From Gordonia lacunae (GTDB lineage: Bacteria > Actinomycetota > Actinomycetes > Mycobacteriales > Mycobacteriaceae): DNA of 64,000 nucleotides. The stretch's first letter is position 1. The number at the start of each line of letters is the position of its first letter. The translations under genes and the position numbers were made by a program. Below, in pieces: positions 54,183 to 62,384 of the stretch. The stretch is taken from the NCBI RefSeq assembly GCF_002149015.1, contig NZ_NGFO01000027.1, positions 3,817 to 67,816 on the forward strand. Reading direction: 5' to 3'. Under the pieces are notes generated by a model. That model was not told where the DNA came from, searched no databases, and saw only the letters and a list, made by a program, of their open reading frames with translations.

Positions 54183-55354
54183 GCCGACAGGTCCCGGACG
54201 CCCCGCAGCCCGAGGTCTCGCACGCCTCGACAACCCCGTTGCACGTCGTCGTCGCCCCGGATTCGTTCAAGGGCAGCGCGTCCGCCCACGAGATCGCCGC
54301 GGCGATCGCCGACGGCTGGCAGCAGGCTCGCCCCGCCGACCGGCTGACCGTACTACCCCAGGCGGATGGCGGCGAGGGGACGCTGGCGGCGATCGCGACG
54401 TCGGCGGCGGGTGCCCGGTGGCACGTCGTCGGCAGACCCGTCTGCGGACCCGACCGTCGGCCGGTCCAGGCCCGCTGGCTCGAACTGCCGGGATCCGTCG
54501 CCGTCGTCGAGCTCGCGGAGTCGAGTGGCCTCCCACTGATGGCGCACCCGGCGCCCACCCGGGCGACGACCCGCGGTCTGGGACAGGTCATCTCGGCGGT
54601 ACTGGGCGCCGGGGTCCGACGTGTCGTCGTCGGCCTGGGCGGTTCGGCATCGACCGACGGCGGGGTCGGAGCCCTGCTCGAACTGGGATTGCGTCTCCAT
54701 GACGGCGACGACCGCCCCGTCCACATCGTCGATGTGCTCGACCTCGAACGCGTGGCCCGCATCGACTCGACGGCGCTGGCCGACCTCCCGCCCGAGGGCG
54801 TGGAGATCCTGACCGACACGACGGCCACGCTGTGCGGCCCCACCGGCGCGGCGCACACCTTCGGGGCGCAGAAGGGTGCCGACGCACCGACACGCCATGC
54901 CCTGGACCGGGCACTGCGCCACTTCGGCGGCGTGATGGCCGACCATTTCGGCGTCAGCACAACGCAATCCGGCGCGGGCGCCGCCGGTGGGACCGGTTTC
55001 GGGCTCCTGGCGTGGGGTGCGACACAAGTACCCGGGGCAGTGCGCGTCAATGATCTCACCGGCCTGACGGCGGCGCTGCCCACCGCAGATCTCGTCATCA
55101 CCGGCGAAGGGTGCTACGACCGCACCTCGTCGACCGGGAAGCTCGTGGGCACCGTCCTGCGGCGCTGCGCCGAGCACGGCGTGCGTTCACTGGTCGTGGC
55201 CGGGCGGTTCGACGCGCGGCCTCCCGACCTCGGGGTCGAGCTGTCCGCGGTGGCCGGAACGGCGGCGGCCGCGATCGCCGATCCGGGCGTCCATGCGACC
55301 TCGGCGGCCAGGCTGGTCGCCACCACCCTCGACACTGTGGAAGCACTTTCTTGA
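54179..55354 (+). CDS. glycerate kinase (GlxK/GarK family)
   Basis: This 391-residue glycerate 2-kinase-type protein should phosphorylate D-glycerate and feed it into lower glycolysis. Family marks are VVVAPDSFKGSASAHEIAAA at about 24-43, LPQADGGEGTLAAI, VVVGLGGSASTDGGVGAL and GGTGFGLLAWGA, plus DLVITGEGCYDRTSSTGK near the C-terminus. The GTG start overlaps the SDR stop. A glycerate product implies that the pathway splits its substrate into a C3 unit plus another fragment, perhaps the one handled as an acyl-CoA. Related kinases may act on other hydroxy-acids. Confidence 0.9.
   Translation: MSRQVPDAPQPEVSHASTTPLHVVVAPDSFKGSASAHEIAAAIADGWQQARPADRLTVLPQADGGEGTLAAIATSAAGARWHVVGRPVCGPDRRPVQARWLELPGSVAVVELAESSGLPLMAHPAPTRATTRGLGQVISAVLGAGVRRVVVGLGGSASTDGGVGALLELGLRLHDGDDRPVHIVDVLDLERVARIDSTALADLPPEGVEILTDTTATLCGPTGAAHTFGAQKGADAPTRHALDRALRHFGGVMADHFGVSTTQSGAGAAGGTGFGLLAWGATQVPGAVRVNDLTGLTAALPTADLVITGEGCYDRTSSTGKLVGTVLRRCAEHGVRSLVVAGRFDARPPDLGVELSAVAGTAAAAIADPGVHATSAARLVATTLDTVEALS
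55336..55354. promoter_or_regulatory. LacI-type operator G at the end of the glycerate kinase gene
   Basis: TGTGGAAGCACTTTCTTGA shares GAAGCxCTTTCTTG with the family. It overlaps the glycerate kinase stop and lies 65 bp before the MaoC gene, so it could control an internal promoter. It may also be coding sequence that resembles the motif by chance. Confidence 0.45.
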
Positions 55355-55418
55355 TTCCCGTTCCAGTTACCCCCTACGCCGGCCCCGCGGGGGCCGAGCC
55401 GACGAGGAGCACGACGAA

Positions 55419-55877
55419 ATGACCGACCCATCACCAGCCACCTCCGCGCCCCTGAGTCTGAGTGTCGGGGACACCGCGACCTTCACCAAGACCGTCGGCG
55501 AATACGATGTGTACGGATTCGCCGGTATCACCGGTGATTTCGCGCCCAACCACATAGACCGCGCGTACATGGCCGCCGGTTCCTACGGCGAACGGATCGC
55601 CCACGGTGTACTGATCCTCGGACTGTCCTCGACCGCGTCCACCGAGATCGCGGCCCGGGCGGGCGAGCGCGCGGTGTCCTATGGCTACGACCGAGTCCGC
55701 TTCGTCGCGCCCGTCTTCCTCGGCGACACGGTCACGATCACCTACACCGTCGACCGCATCGACGACGCCGAACAGAAGTCCTACTCCTCGATCGTCGCGA
55801 CCACTCAGCGCGGTGAGACCTGCATGGTCGCCACTCACGTCCTGAAGTTCCTGCCGCACACCGATTCCGCGTCCTGA
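55419..55877 (+). CDS. MaoC-family (R)-specific enoyl-CoA hydratase
   Basis: This 152-residue single hot-dog-fold hydratase adds water to an enoyl-CoA or dehydrates a 3-hydroxyacyl-CoA. The MaoC active-site segment is YGFAGITGDFAPNHIDRAYM at about 31-50, with Asp and His in the D-x4-H arrangement, followed by ERIAHGVLILGLSS. ATG 55419 has GAGGAG eight bases upstream. It lies between glycerate kinase and the second CoA transferase. With the acyl-CoA dehydrogenase at 47298 it supplies the first two beta-oxidation-like steps of the locus. Confidence 0.9.
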   Translation: MTDPSPATSAPLSLSVGDTATFTKTVGEYDVYGFAGITGDFAPNHIDRAYMAAGSYGERIAHGVLILGLSSTASTEIAARAGERAVSYGYDRVRFVAPVFLGDTVTITYTVDRIDDAEQKSYSSIVATTQRGETCMVATHVLKFLPHTDSAS

Positions 55878-55924
55878 CCCCGCCGTCCCCGACGACCCAC
55901 GTCCCGCCCCGACCAGGAGAGCTC

Positions 55925-57541
55925 GTGCACACACCCCCCATCCTCACCACCCGTCAGGCGGCCGACCTGATCCACGACGGCGACACCATCACGGTGAGCT
56001 CGTCGTCAGGTCTCGGCTGCCCCGATGCCGTGCTCGCCGGGATCGGGCAGCGGTTCGACGAGACCCGGTCGCCCGCCGGGATCACCAGCGTCCACAGCAT
56101 CGCCGCCGGCGACATGTGGGGGATCAAGGGCATCGACCACCTCGCTCGCCCGGGGTTGCTCCGCCGCGTCATCGCCGGTTCCTATCCGTCCGGTCCGTCG
56201 AGCGCCGAACCGCCCGCGATCTGGCAGATGATCGAGAACAACGAGGTCGAGGCCTACAACTTCCCATCGGGCATCCTGTTCCAGCTTCACCGGGCCGCGG
56301 CGGCGAAGCAGCCCGGGGTGCTGTCGCAGGTCGGCGTCGACACCTTTGTCGACCCCCGCGTCGGGGCGGGCCGGATGAACACCGTCACCCCGGATGCCTA
56401 CGTTCGCGTCCAGGAGATCGACGATCAGGAGTGGTTGTTCTACGAGGCCCTGGTCCCCGACGTCGCCATCATCCGCGCGACGACCGCCGACACCCACGGA
56501 AACCTCACCTTCGAGGAGGAGGCCTCACCGCTCGGGGCGCTCGACCTCGCCTATGCCGCCCACAACAACGGCGGTGTGGTCATCGCGCAGGTGAAATATC
56601 TCGCCGATGGCGGCAGTCTCGCACCGCAGGCGGTCCGGGTGCCCGGCATCCTCGTCGACGCCATCGTCGTCGTGCCCGATCAGCTGCAGACCACCCAGAC
56701 ACCGTACGACCCCGCCATCTCCGGCGAGCTGAGGCGCCCGCTGAGCACCCTCGACCCCGTCCCCTTCTCCCTGGAGAAGATCATGGCGCGTCGTGCCGCG
56801 GCTGAGTTGCGATCCGGTGAGATCGCGAACATCGGTTTCGGTGTCTCGGCACTCGTCCCCCACGTTCTCGTGGAAGAAGGTCTTCCGCAGGCGGTCTCAT
56901 GGGTGATCGAACAGGGCGCGGTCGGTGGCGTCCCGCTGCTCGACTTCGTCTTCGGAGTGTCCCAGAACCCAGACGCGATCATGCAGAGCGCGGACCAGTT
57001 CACGCTTCTGCAGGGCGGCGGGTTCGAGCACTCGCTGCTGTCGTTCCTCGAGATCGACCGACACGGCAACGTCAACGTGCACAGCCTCCCGAAGCGGCGT
57101 CATGTGACCGCGGGACTCGGCGGTTTCGTCGACATCACCACGGGCGCACCCTCGATCGTCTTCGTCGGCTCGTTCACGGCCGGACGTCGTGACATCGGTA
57201 TCGAGCACGGTCGGCTGGATATCCGATCCGATGGTCCGCACACCAAGCTCGTCGCCGATGTCGACTCGCCGACCTTCTCGGGCCGTCGGGCTCTCGAGAA
57301 GGGTCAGCGCGTCGTCTACGTCACCGAGCGAGCGGTACTCGAGTTGCGGCCGGCGGGAATCACTGTCGTGGAGGTCGCCCCCGGCGTCGATCTCCGGCGC
57401 GACGTACTCGACCGCTCGGAATTCGAGCTCCTCGTCGACCCCGACCTGCGCACCATGGCCTCGGGCCTGTTCTCGCCGGACCGCATGGGGCTGACCCTCG
57501 ACCTCCAGCCTGCGCATTCGCGTATCCGCGCGCTGGACTGA
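55925..57541 (+). CDS. acyl-CoA:carboxylate CoA-transferase, YdiF type (second copy)
   Basis: This 538-residue fused family I CoA transferase is clearly related to but divergent from the copy at 48516. Its alpha part has TITVSSSSGLGCPDAVLAGI, and its beta part has IMARRAAAELRSGEIANIGFGV and the active glutamate in SWVIEQGAVGGVP. The GTG start has CCAGGAGAG upstream. It ends the plus-strand operon. Two distinct CoA transferases in one locus suggest two different carboxylate intermediates, or both an activation and a release step. Confidence 0.9.
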   Translation: MHTPPILTTRQAADLIHDGDTITVSSSSGLGCPDAVLAGIGQRFDETRSPAGITSVHSIAAGDMWGIKGIDHLARPGLLRRVIAGSYPSGPSSAEPPAIWQMIENNEVEAYNFPSGILFQLHRAAAAKQPGVLSQVGVDTFVDPRVGAGRMNTVTPDAYVRVQEIDDQEWLFYEALVPDVAIIRATTADTHGNLTFEEEASPLGALDLAYAAHNNGGVVIAQVKYLADGGSLAPQAVRVPGILVDAIVVVPDQLQTTQTPYDPAISGELRRPLSTLDPVPFSLEKIMARRAAAELRSGEIANIGFGVSALVPHVLVEEGLPQAVSWVIEQGAVGGVPLLDFVFGVSQNPDAIMQSADQFTLLQGGGFEHSLLSFLEIDRHGNVNVHSLPKRRHVTAGLGGFVDITTGAPSIVFVGSFTAGRRDIGIEHGRLDIRSDGPHTKLVADVDSPTFSGRRALEKGQRVVYVTERAVLELRPAGITVVEVAPGVDLRRDVLDRSEFELLVDPDLRTMASGLFSPDRMGLTLDLQPAHSRIRALD

Positions 57542-57566
57542 GGACGCCCGGACCGAGGCCGGATCG

Positions 57567-58067
57567 TCAGGCCACGCGGTGTCGCTGCTCGGCGAGAACC
57601 GGCAGGATCTGTTCGCGGATGCGCCGTTCGGTGGCCGCGCCGTCGATCGGCACCAGGATCACCGCGTCGGCGACCTCGGCCGCGTAGATGTCGCGGACCA
57701 GCGTGATCAGTCCGTGTGTCGTACCGATGTAGCGGATGGTGCCGGAGCCCGTCTCCGACGATGCGCCCACCGCGGCCGCGGCCGCCGCACGCGCCGAAGC
57801 GGCGTCCGGCGCGACGGTCACCTCCACCTCGAGGGCGACCACGAACTTGGCCTGGTCGTGGCTACCGGCCCGGAGCAAGGAGCGGGCGCGCTGTGCCTCG
57901 CGGAGTGTCTCGCGCCGCACGACGATCGGAAACGTCTGTGCCAGTGCGTCGCCGGCGATGGCGATCTGGAATCCCGGCCGGCCGATGCTGATCGGGGCCG
58001 TCGCTGCGGCTGTCGGTGCGGCGATCACGGTGCCGCGGTCGGCACGTGCGTCGAGTTCGATGGTCAT
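57567..58067 (-). CDS. short luciferase-like (LLM) protein, C-terminal half only
   Basis: This 166-residue protein resembles the second half of bacterial luciferase-like flavin monooxygenases: FQIAIAGDALAQTFP, a helix ETLREAQRARSLLRAGSHDQ followed by VVALEVEVTVAPDAASARA, then IYAAEVADAVILVPIDGAA and the typical ending RIREQILPVLAEQ. The N-terminal half that normally carries the catalytic and flavin residues is missing, and no such segment is encoded next to it. It begins four bases after the class V aminotransferase-like gene and is probably co-transcribed. It may be a truncated relic kept by coupling, or a partner subunit. No remnant of the missing half was seen. Confidence 0.55.
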   Translation of the reverse strand: MTIELDARADRGTVIAAPTAAATAPISIGRPGFQIAIAGDALAQTFPIVVRRETLREAQRARSLLRAGSHDQAKFVVALEVEVTVAPDAASARAAAAAAVGASSETGSGTIRYIGTTHGLITLVRDIYAAEVADAVILVPIDGAATERRIREQILPVLAEQRHRVA

Positions 58068-58071
58068 CTGC

Positions 58072-59406
58072 TCACCCCTCGTCGAGTTCTTCTCGGATGG
58101 TCTCTGCGGTCAGTGCGCGCAGTGCGTCGAGGAGCCGGTCGATGTCCTCGGAGGTGGTACCCGCGCCGAAGCTCGCACGTACCGCCCCGGCCGGATGTCC
58201 GAGACGCCTCAGCAGCGGGTGGGCACAGAACCGGCCGTCGCGCACACCGATGCCGTGTCGTGCACTCAGATACTCGGCGACGACCCGCGGTGCGATGCCG
58301 TCGACGGTGAAGCCCGCGATTCCCACCCGGTCGGTGGAGTCGGTGAAGACCCGCAACGGCCGCACCCCGTCGACCGCGGCCAGTCCCTGGTCGAGACGCT
58401 CGGACAGGCGCAGCTCGTGCAACCCGATCGCCTCCGGTCCGAGGTCGGCGAGGGCGCGACAGGCCTGGGCGATCGAGACCGCGCCGAGCACGTTCGGCGA
58501 GCCCGCCTCGTGCCGGGCGGCCCCGGTGTGCCAGGTGACGCCACCGGCGCGCGGGCCGAGATCGACATCGGCGGTCGCGCCGCCGCCGGCCAGGTAGGGG
58601 TCGGCGGCGTCGAACCAGTCCCGGCGGCCGATCAGGACTCCGGCTCCGAACGGCGCGTAGGCCTTGTGTCCGGAGAACGCCAGGTAGTCGATGCCGTGAC
58701 TGACGATGGACACGGGCCGGTGCGCGACCAGCTGCGCGGCGTCGACCAGGATGCGGGCCCCGTGCCGGTGGGCGATCGACGCGAGCCGGCCGATGGGCAG
58801 CACCTCGCCGGTGACGTTCGACGCCGCGGTGACCGCGAGCAGCGATGCCGGCGCCGACTCCAGCTCGGCCTCGAGCGCGACCAGGGTGTCCTCGATCGTG
58901 TCGCAGGCGGGGACGACCCGGGCCCGGTTGCGACCGTCGCGCGGCGCGCACCACGGCAGCAGGTTGGCGTGATGCTCGATGTCGAGCACGACGACGTCCC
59001 CGGGGGTGATGTGTGCGGCGAGGTTGATGGCATCGGTGGTGTTGCGGGTGAAGACGACGGCGTCGTCGACTCGCCCGCGGACGAACTCGCGCACGGTCTC
59101 CCGGGCAGCCTCGTACCGGGCGGTCGTGACCTGCGACAGGTGGCCGGCACCGCGATGAACACTCGCGTACTCGCCGAGACCCTCGGCGACCGCGGCGGCC
59201 ACCGAACTCAGTGCCGGCGCGCTCGCGGCGTAGTCGAGATTGACGTATCGCGTCGTCCCGCCGTGGGCCAACGGCACGGACACATCGGCGCCGACGACCG
59301 GGGCCAGCCCGGGAATGACCGGACGCGCAGGGTGGTCGTGATCGACGATGCCGGCGTCGACGGACTGGTGGCCGACAGCGCTCGGCGCTGACAGGACAGC
59401 GGTCAT
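58072..59406 (-). CDS. class V aminotransferase/cysteine desulfurase-like PLP enzyme
   Basis: This 444-residue PLP enzyme is of the SufS/CsdA branch. YVNLDYAASAPALSSVAAAV at the N-terminus, HRGAGHLSQVTTARYEAAR, the PLP lysine in FSGHKAYAPFGAGVL, and a cysteine in GVRDGRFCAHPLLRRLG, where desulfurases carry the persulfide Cys, are all present. Desulfurase activity is therefore plausible, though selenocysteine lyase or isopenicillin-epimerase-like chemistry is possible. ATG 59406 has GAGGAG five bases before it. It is divergent from an isochorismate synthase behind an iron box, so a role in iron-sulfur repair or siderophore-linked metabolism is suggested by position only. Confidence 0.8.
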   Translation of the reverse strand: MTAVLSAPSAVGHQSVDAGIVDHDHPARPVIPGLAPVVGADVSVPLAHGGTTRYVNLDYAASAPALSSVAAAVAEGLGEYASVHRGAGHLSQVTTARYEAARETVREFVRGRVDDAVVFTRNTTDAINLAAHITPGDVVVLDIEHHANLLPWCAPRDGRNRARVVPACDTIEDTLVALEAELESAPASLLAVTAASNVTGEVLPIGRLASIAHRHGARILVDAAQLVAHRPVSIVSHGIDYLAFSGHKAYAPFGAGVLIGRRDWFDAADPYLAGGGATADVDLGPRAGGVTWHTGAARHEAGSPNVLGAVSIAQACRALADLGPEAIGLHELRLSERLDQGLAAVDGVRPLRVFTDSTDRVGIAGFTVDGIAPRVVAEYLSARHGIGVRDGRFCAHPLLRRLGHPAGAVRASFGAGTTSEDIDRLLDALRALTAETIREELDEG

Positions 59407-59599
59407 GGCATGAGCTCCTCTGGATTTCCGCGCTTGCCGCGTCCGGTCGGTACGCGGCCAGGTCGTCACCCGGAGCACCCCGCCGCGGAGGAGGGTTGCC
59501 GACCAGCGAGCCGGGGCTTGTCACTGGCACTCATGACCTGCGACCAAGCCTCGTCGATGCCGCGCAGACGTGTCAATTTTCACTCAGCGTGATTGCAAG

Positions 59600-59618
59600 T
59601 TAGGGCACACTTACCTGT
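59600..59618 (+). promoter_or_regulatory. DtxR/IdeR iron box upstream of isochorismate synthase
   Basis: TTAGGGCACACTTACCTGT matches 12 of 19 IdeR consensus positions, with both half-sites TTAGG and ACCT preserved. It ends four bases before the GTG at 59622, where a bound repressor would block initiation. Confidence 0.6.
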
Positions 59619-59621
59619 AGC

Positions 59622-60737
59622 GTGTCAGGGGTGTCAGCGACTGATGTGTTCGTGTTGTCCCGCCCGCACGGCACCGTGCGGGGCCGGGGGGCGGTCCGGG
59701 GTTTCACCGATGTCGACGCGGCTTCGGCCGCGCTGCGTTCCGGCGAGATCGACGCGTTGACCGGCGCGATCCCGTTCGACCTCGCCGACCCGGCCGCGCT
59801 GGTGGTGCCCGAGGTCCTGCACATCGACGATGCCCCGCTGGCGGGCGGGCCGCCGCTGTTGCGAACACCGGTCTCGACCACCCTGCACCCCACCGCCGAC
59901 GAGCATCGCGAACGGGTGGCGCACGCGGTCAAACGGATCGTCGCCGGCGACGTCGGCAAGGTCGTCCTCGCCCGCAGCGTCGACATCGTGCTCGACGCCG
60001 AGGTCGCGCCGACCGAACTCCTCGACGCTCTCGCGGGCGGGAACGCCGGGCACAACGCATTCGGCGTCGACCTCGGCGCGGCCACCGGCTCCGGGTCCTG
60101 GTTGTTGGGCGCGAGTCCCGAGGTGCTGCTGCGCAAATCGGGATCGGTCGTCACCTGCCACCCCTACGCGGGGTCGGCACCCCGGTCACCGGATCCGGTC
60201 GTCGACCGCGCCATCGCCGACGGATTGCTCTCCTCGGCAAAGGATCTCGCCGAACACGCGTTCGTGGTGGATCACCTGCGGGACCGGTTGTCGCACCTGT
60301 GCGACGACGTCGACGCGCCATCGACCCCGCAACTGCAGTCGACCGGAGAGGTCTGGCATCTCGCCACCCCGATCCGCGCGACGCTGCGCGACCCCGCGAC
60401 CACCGCGCTCGATCTCGCACTCCTGCTCGGGCCCACCCCCGCCGTTTGCGGCACACCGAGTGATGTTGCGGCACAGATCATCCGGGAGGTCGAGGGGGAA
60501 CGCGGCTTCTATGCGGGTGCCGTCGGCTGGTGCGACGGAGCCGGCGACGGCGAATGGATGGTGACCATCCGGTGCCTCGAGCTGGAGGCCGATCGCCGCA
60601 GTCTGCGCACATGGGCCGGCGGGGGCATCGTCGAACACTCCGACCCCCAGGGCGAACTCGAGGAGACCGCGTTCAAACTCCGGACGGTCCTCAACGCGCT
60701 GGGGATCGACGGCCTCGACCAGCCGCGGAACGACTGA
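59622..60737 (+). CDS. isochorismate synthase (EntC/DhbC-like)
   Basis: This 371-residue chorismate-using enzyme should convert chorismate to isochorismate for a catecholate or salicylate siderophore. The family core is seen in VGKVVLARSVDIVLD, LLGASPEVLLRKSG, TCHPYAGSAPRSPDP, DLAEHAFVVDHLRDRLSHLC and GPTPAVCGTPSDVA, with the metal-binding glutamates in IREVEGERGFYAGAVGW. Start is GTG 59622 or GTG 59631. The iron box immediately upstream favours siderophore rather than menaquinone synthesis. No other siderophore synthesis genes are adjacent, so those are presumably elsewhere. Confidence 0.88.
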   Translation: MSGVSATDVFVLSRPHGTVRGRGAVRGFTDVDAASAALRSGEIDALTGAIPFDLADPAALVVPEVLHIDDAPLAGGPPLLRTPVSTTLHPTADEHRERVAHAVKRIVAGDVGKVVLARSVDIVLDAEVAPTELLDALAGGNAGHNAFGVDLGAATGSGSWLLGASPEVLLRKSGSVVTCHPYAGSAPRSPDPVVDRAIADGLLSSAKDLAEHAFVVDHLRDRLSHLCDDVDAPSTPQLQSTGEVWHLATPIRATLRDPATTALDLALLLGPTPAVCGTPSDVAAQIIREVEGERGFYAGAVGWCDGAGDGEWMVTIRCLELEADRRSLRTWAGGGIVEHSDPQGELEETAFKLRTVLNALGIDGLDQPRND

Positions 60738-60756
60738 GCGGCCGAGCCCGGACCTC

Positions 60757-61974
60757 TCAGCCCAGTGCCCGGTCCAGATCCCCGAGCAGGTCGTCGACCC
60801 CTTCGAGACCGACCGACAACCGCACCACCGAGTCGCTGAGACCGATGGCCGCGCGCCCGTCGGGCCCCATCGCACGGTGCGTGGTGGTCGCCGGATGGGT
60901 GATCAGCGACTTCGAGTCACCGAGATTGTTGGAGATGTCGACGATCTGCAGGCCGTTGAGCACCTCGAAAGCGCGTTTCTTGCCGTCGATGCCGTCGTGG
61001 TCGTTGAGTTCGAAGGTCACCACGGTGCCACCGCCGGACATCTGCGCCTTCGCGAGCTCGTACTGCGGATGCGACTGCAGGAACGGGTATTTGACCCATC
61101 GCACACGCGGGTCGGCTTCGAGGAACTCGGCGATGCGGAGCGCGGAGGACACCGAGGCATCCACCCGCAGGCGCATCGTCTCCAGGCCCTTCACCAGCGT
61201 CCAGGCGTTGAACGGGCTCAGCGCGGGTCCGGTGTGCCGCATGAGTTGCTGCACCGGCCCGTCCACGTACTCCTTGGTCCCGAGTACCGCGCCGCCCATC
61301 ACACGTCCCTGGCCGTCGATGTGCTTGGTCCCCGAGTACACGATGACGTCGGCACCGAGTTCGAGACCGCGCTGCAGGAGCGGGGTCGCGAAGACATTGT
61401 CCAGCACCACCTGCGCGCCCGCCGCATGCGCCAGTTCCGACACCTTCACGACGTCGACGAGGCTCTGCATCGGATTCGACGGGGTCTCGAAGAACACCGC
61501 GTCGGTGGGCTTGGACAGTGCCCGCTCCCACTGTTCGAGGTCCTCGCCGTCGACGAACTCGGTCTCGATCCCCCACCGCGGCAGGATCTCGTTACACACC
61601 ACGAAGCAGGAGCCGAACAGGCTGCGGGCGGCAACCAGGCGATCGCCGGCCTTCAGCAGCGCACCGAGCGCGACGAACACCGCGGCCATCCCGCTGGCCG
61701 TGGCGAAGCACGCCTCGGCACCTTCGAGCCGGCGCAGTCGTTCCTGGAACATCTCGACGGTCGGGTTGCCGTAGCGCGAGTAGACGAATCGCTCGTCCTC
61801 CCCGGTGAAGGCGCGCTCGGCGGCCTCCGCGGAGTCGTAGACGTAGCCGCTCGTGAGGTACAGCGCCTCGGCGGTCTCGTTGAACCCCGAGCGGGCCAGG
61901 CCGCCCCGCACCGCGATGGTGTCAGCAGAGAGCCCGTCGGGCAGTTCACGACTGACGGGCAGATCAGAACTCAC
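60757..61974 (-). CDS. metZ: O-succinylhomoserine sulfhydrylase
   Basis: This 405-residue PLP enzyme makes homocysteine directly from O-succinylhomoserine (or O-acetylhomoserine) and sulfide, bypassing cystathionine. Cys/Met-metabolism family markers are YSRYGNPTVEMFQERL, ATASGMAAVF, ETPSNP, and the PLP lysine in VYSGTKHIDGQGRVMGG. It corresponds to Rv0391. GTG 61974 is chosen because it overlaps the rhodanese stop as GTGA and has GGAGG five bases upstream; ATG 61986 is the alternative. It forms an operon with a rhodanese, as in mycobacteria. Confidence 0.93.
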   Translation of the reverse strand: MSSDLPVSRELPDGLSADTIAVRGGLARSGFNETAEALYLTSGYVYDSAEAAERAFTGEDERFVYSRYGNPTVEMFQERLRRLEGAEACFATASGMAAVFVALGALLKAGDRLVAARSLFGSCFVVCNEILPRWGIETEFVDGEDLEQWERALSKPTDAVFFETPSNPMQSLVDVVKVSELAHAAGAQVVLDNVFATPLLQRGLELGADVIVYSGTKHIDGQGRVMGGAVLGTKEYVDGPVQQLMRHTGPALSPFNAWTLVKGLETMRLRVDASVSSALRIAEFLEADPRVRWVKYPFLQSHPQYELAKAQMSGGGTVVTFELNDHDGIDGKKRAFEVLNGLQIVDISNNLGDSKSLITHPATTTHRAMGPDGRAAIGLSDSVVRLSVGLEGVDDLLGDLDRALG

Positions 61975-62384
61975 GATTGCCTCCACGGCAGGTTCTCGGC
62001 ACGCCAGCCCGACGCCCCGCGATGGTCGTTCTCGTCGAGGGCACCCTCGAATCCGTCGACGATGTTGTAGGCCTTGGCGACACCGTCAGCGGTCGCGGCT
62101 TGCGCAGCGCCGATCGACCGGTGCCCGGAGCGGCAGATGAAGATGACCTCCTGGTCGTCGGAGACGCCCGAATCGCGCAACTGTGCGATGAAGTCGTCGT
62201 TACGACGACCCTCGGGGAAGGTCGTCCACTCGGCGAAGATGGTGCGCTTACCCAGGACCTCCAGGTCGGGCACGCCGACGAACGACCATTCGGCTTGCGT
62301 CCGACAGTCCACGAGCACCGCGTCCGGGTTGTTCTCGAGCTTCTCCCACGCCTCACGGGGGGTCAGATCGCCGGCATAGGTCAT
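61971..62384 (-). CDS. rhodanese-domain sulfurtransferase (Rv0390-like)
   Basis: This 137-residue single-domain rhodanese has LTPREAWEKLENNPDAVLVD at the N-terminus, the CRTQAEWSFVGVP segment and the active loop FICRSGHRSIGAA, with the catalytic Cys at about 87 in CRSGHRS. It may deliver sulfane sulfur to the MetZ reaction or to another acceptor; the linkage with metZ is conserved. ATG 62384 overlaps the stop of the upstream membrane-protein gene (ATGA). The contrast with the cysteine-free homologue at 15779 is clear. Confidence 0.92.
   Translation of the reverse strand: MTYAGDLTPREAWEKLENNPDAVLVDCRTQAEWSFVGVPDLEVLGKRTIFAEWTTFPEGRRNDDFIAQLRDSGVSDDQEVIFICRSGHRSIGAAQAATADGVAKAYNIVDGFEGALDENDHRGASGWRAENLPWRQS

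Noticed and set aside
59466-59534. A 22-codon upstream ORF (MSASDKPRLAG...GCSG) before the class V aminotransferase-like gene
   Set aside because: It has one Cys, no codon bias of a leader peptide and no ribosome binding site, so it is weaker than the Cys-rich case at 16326.
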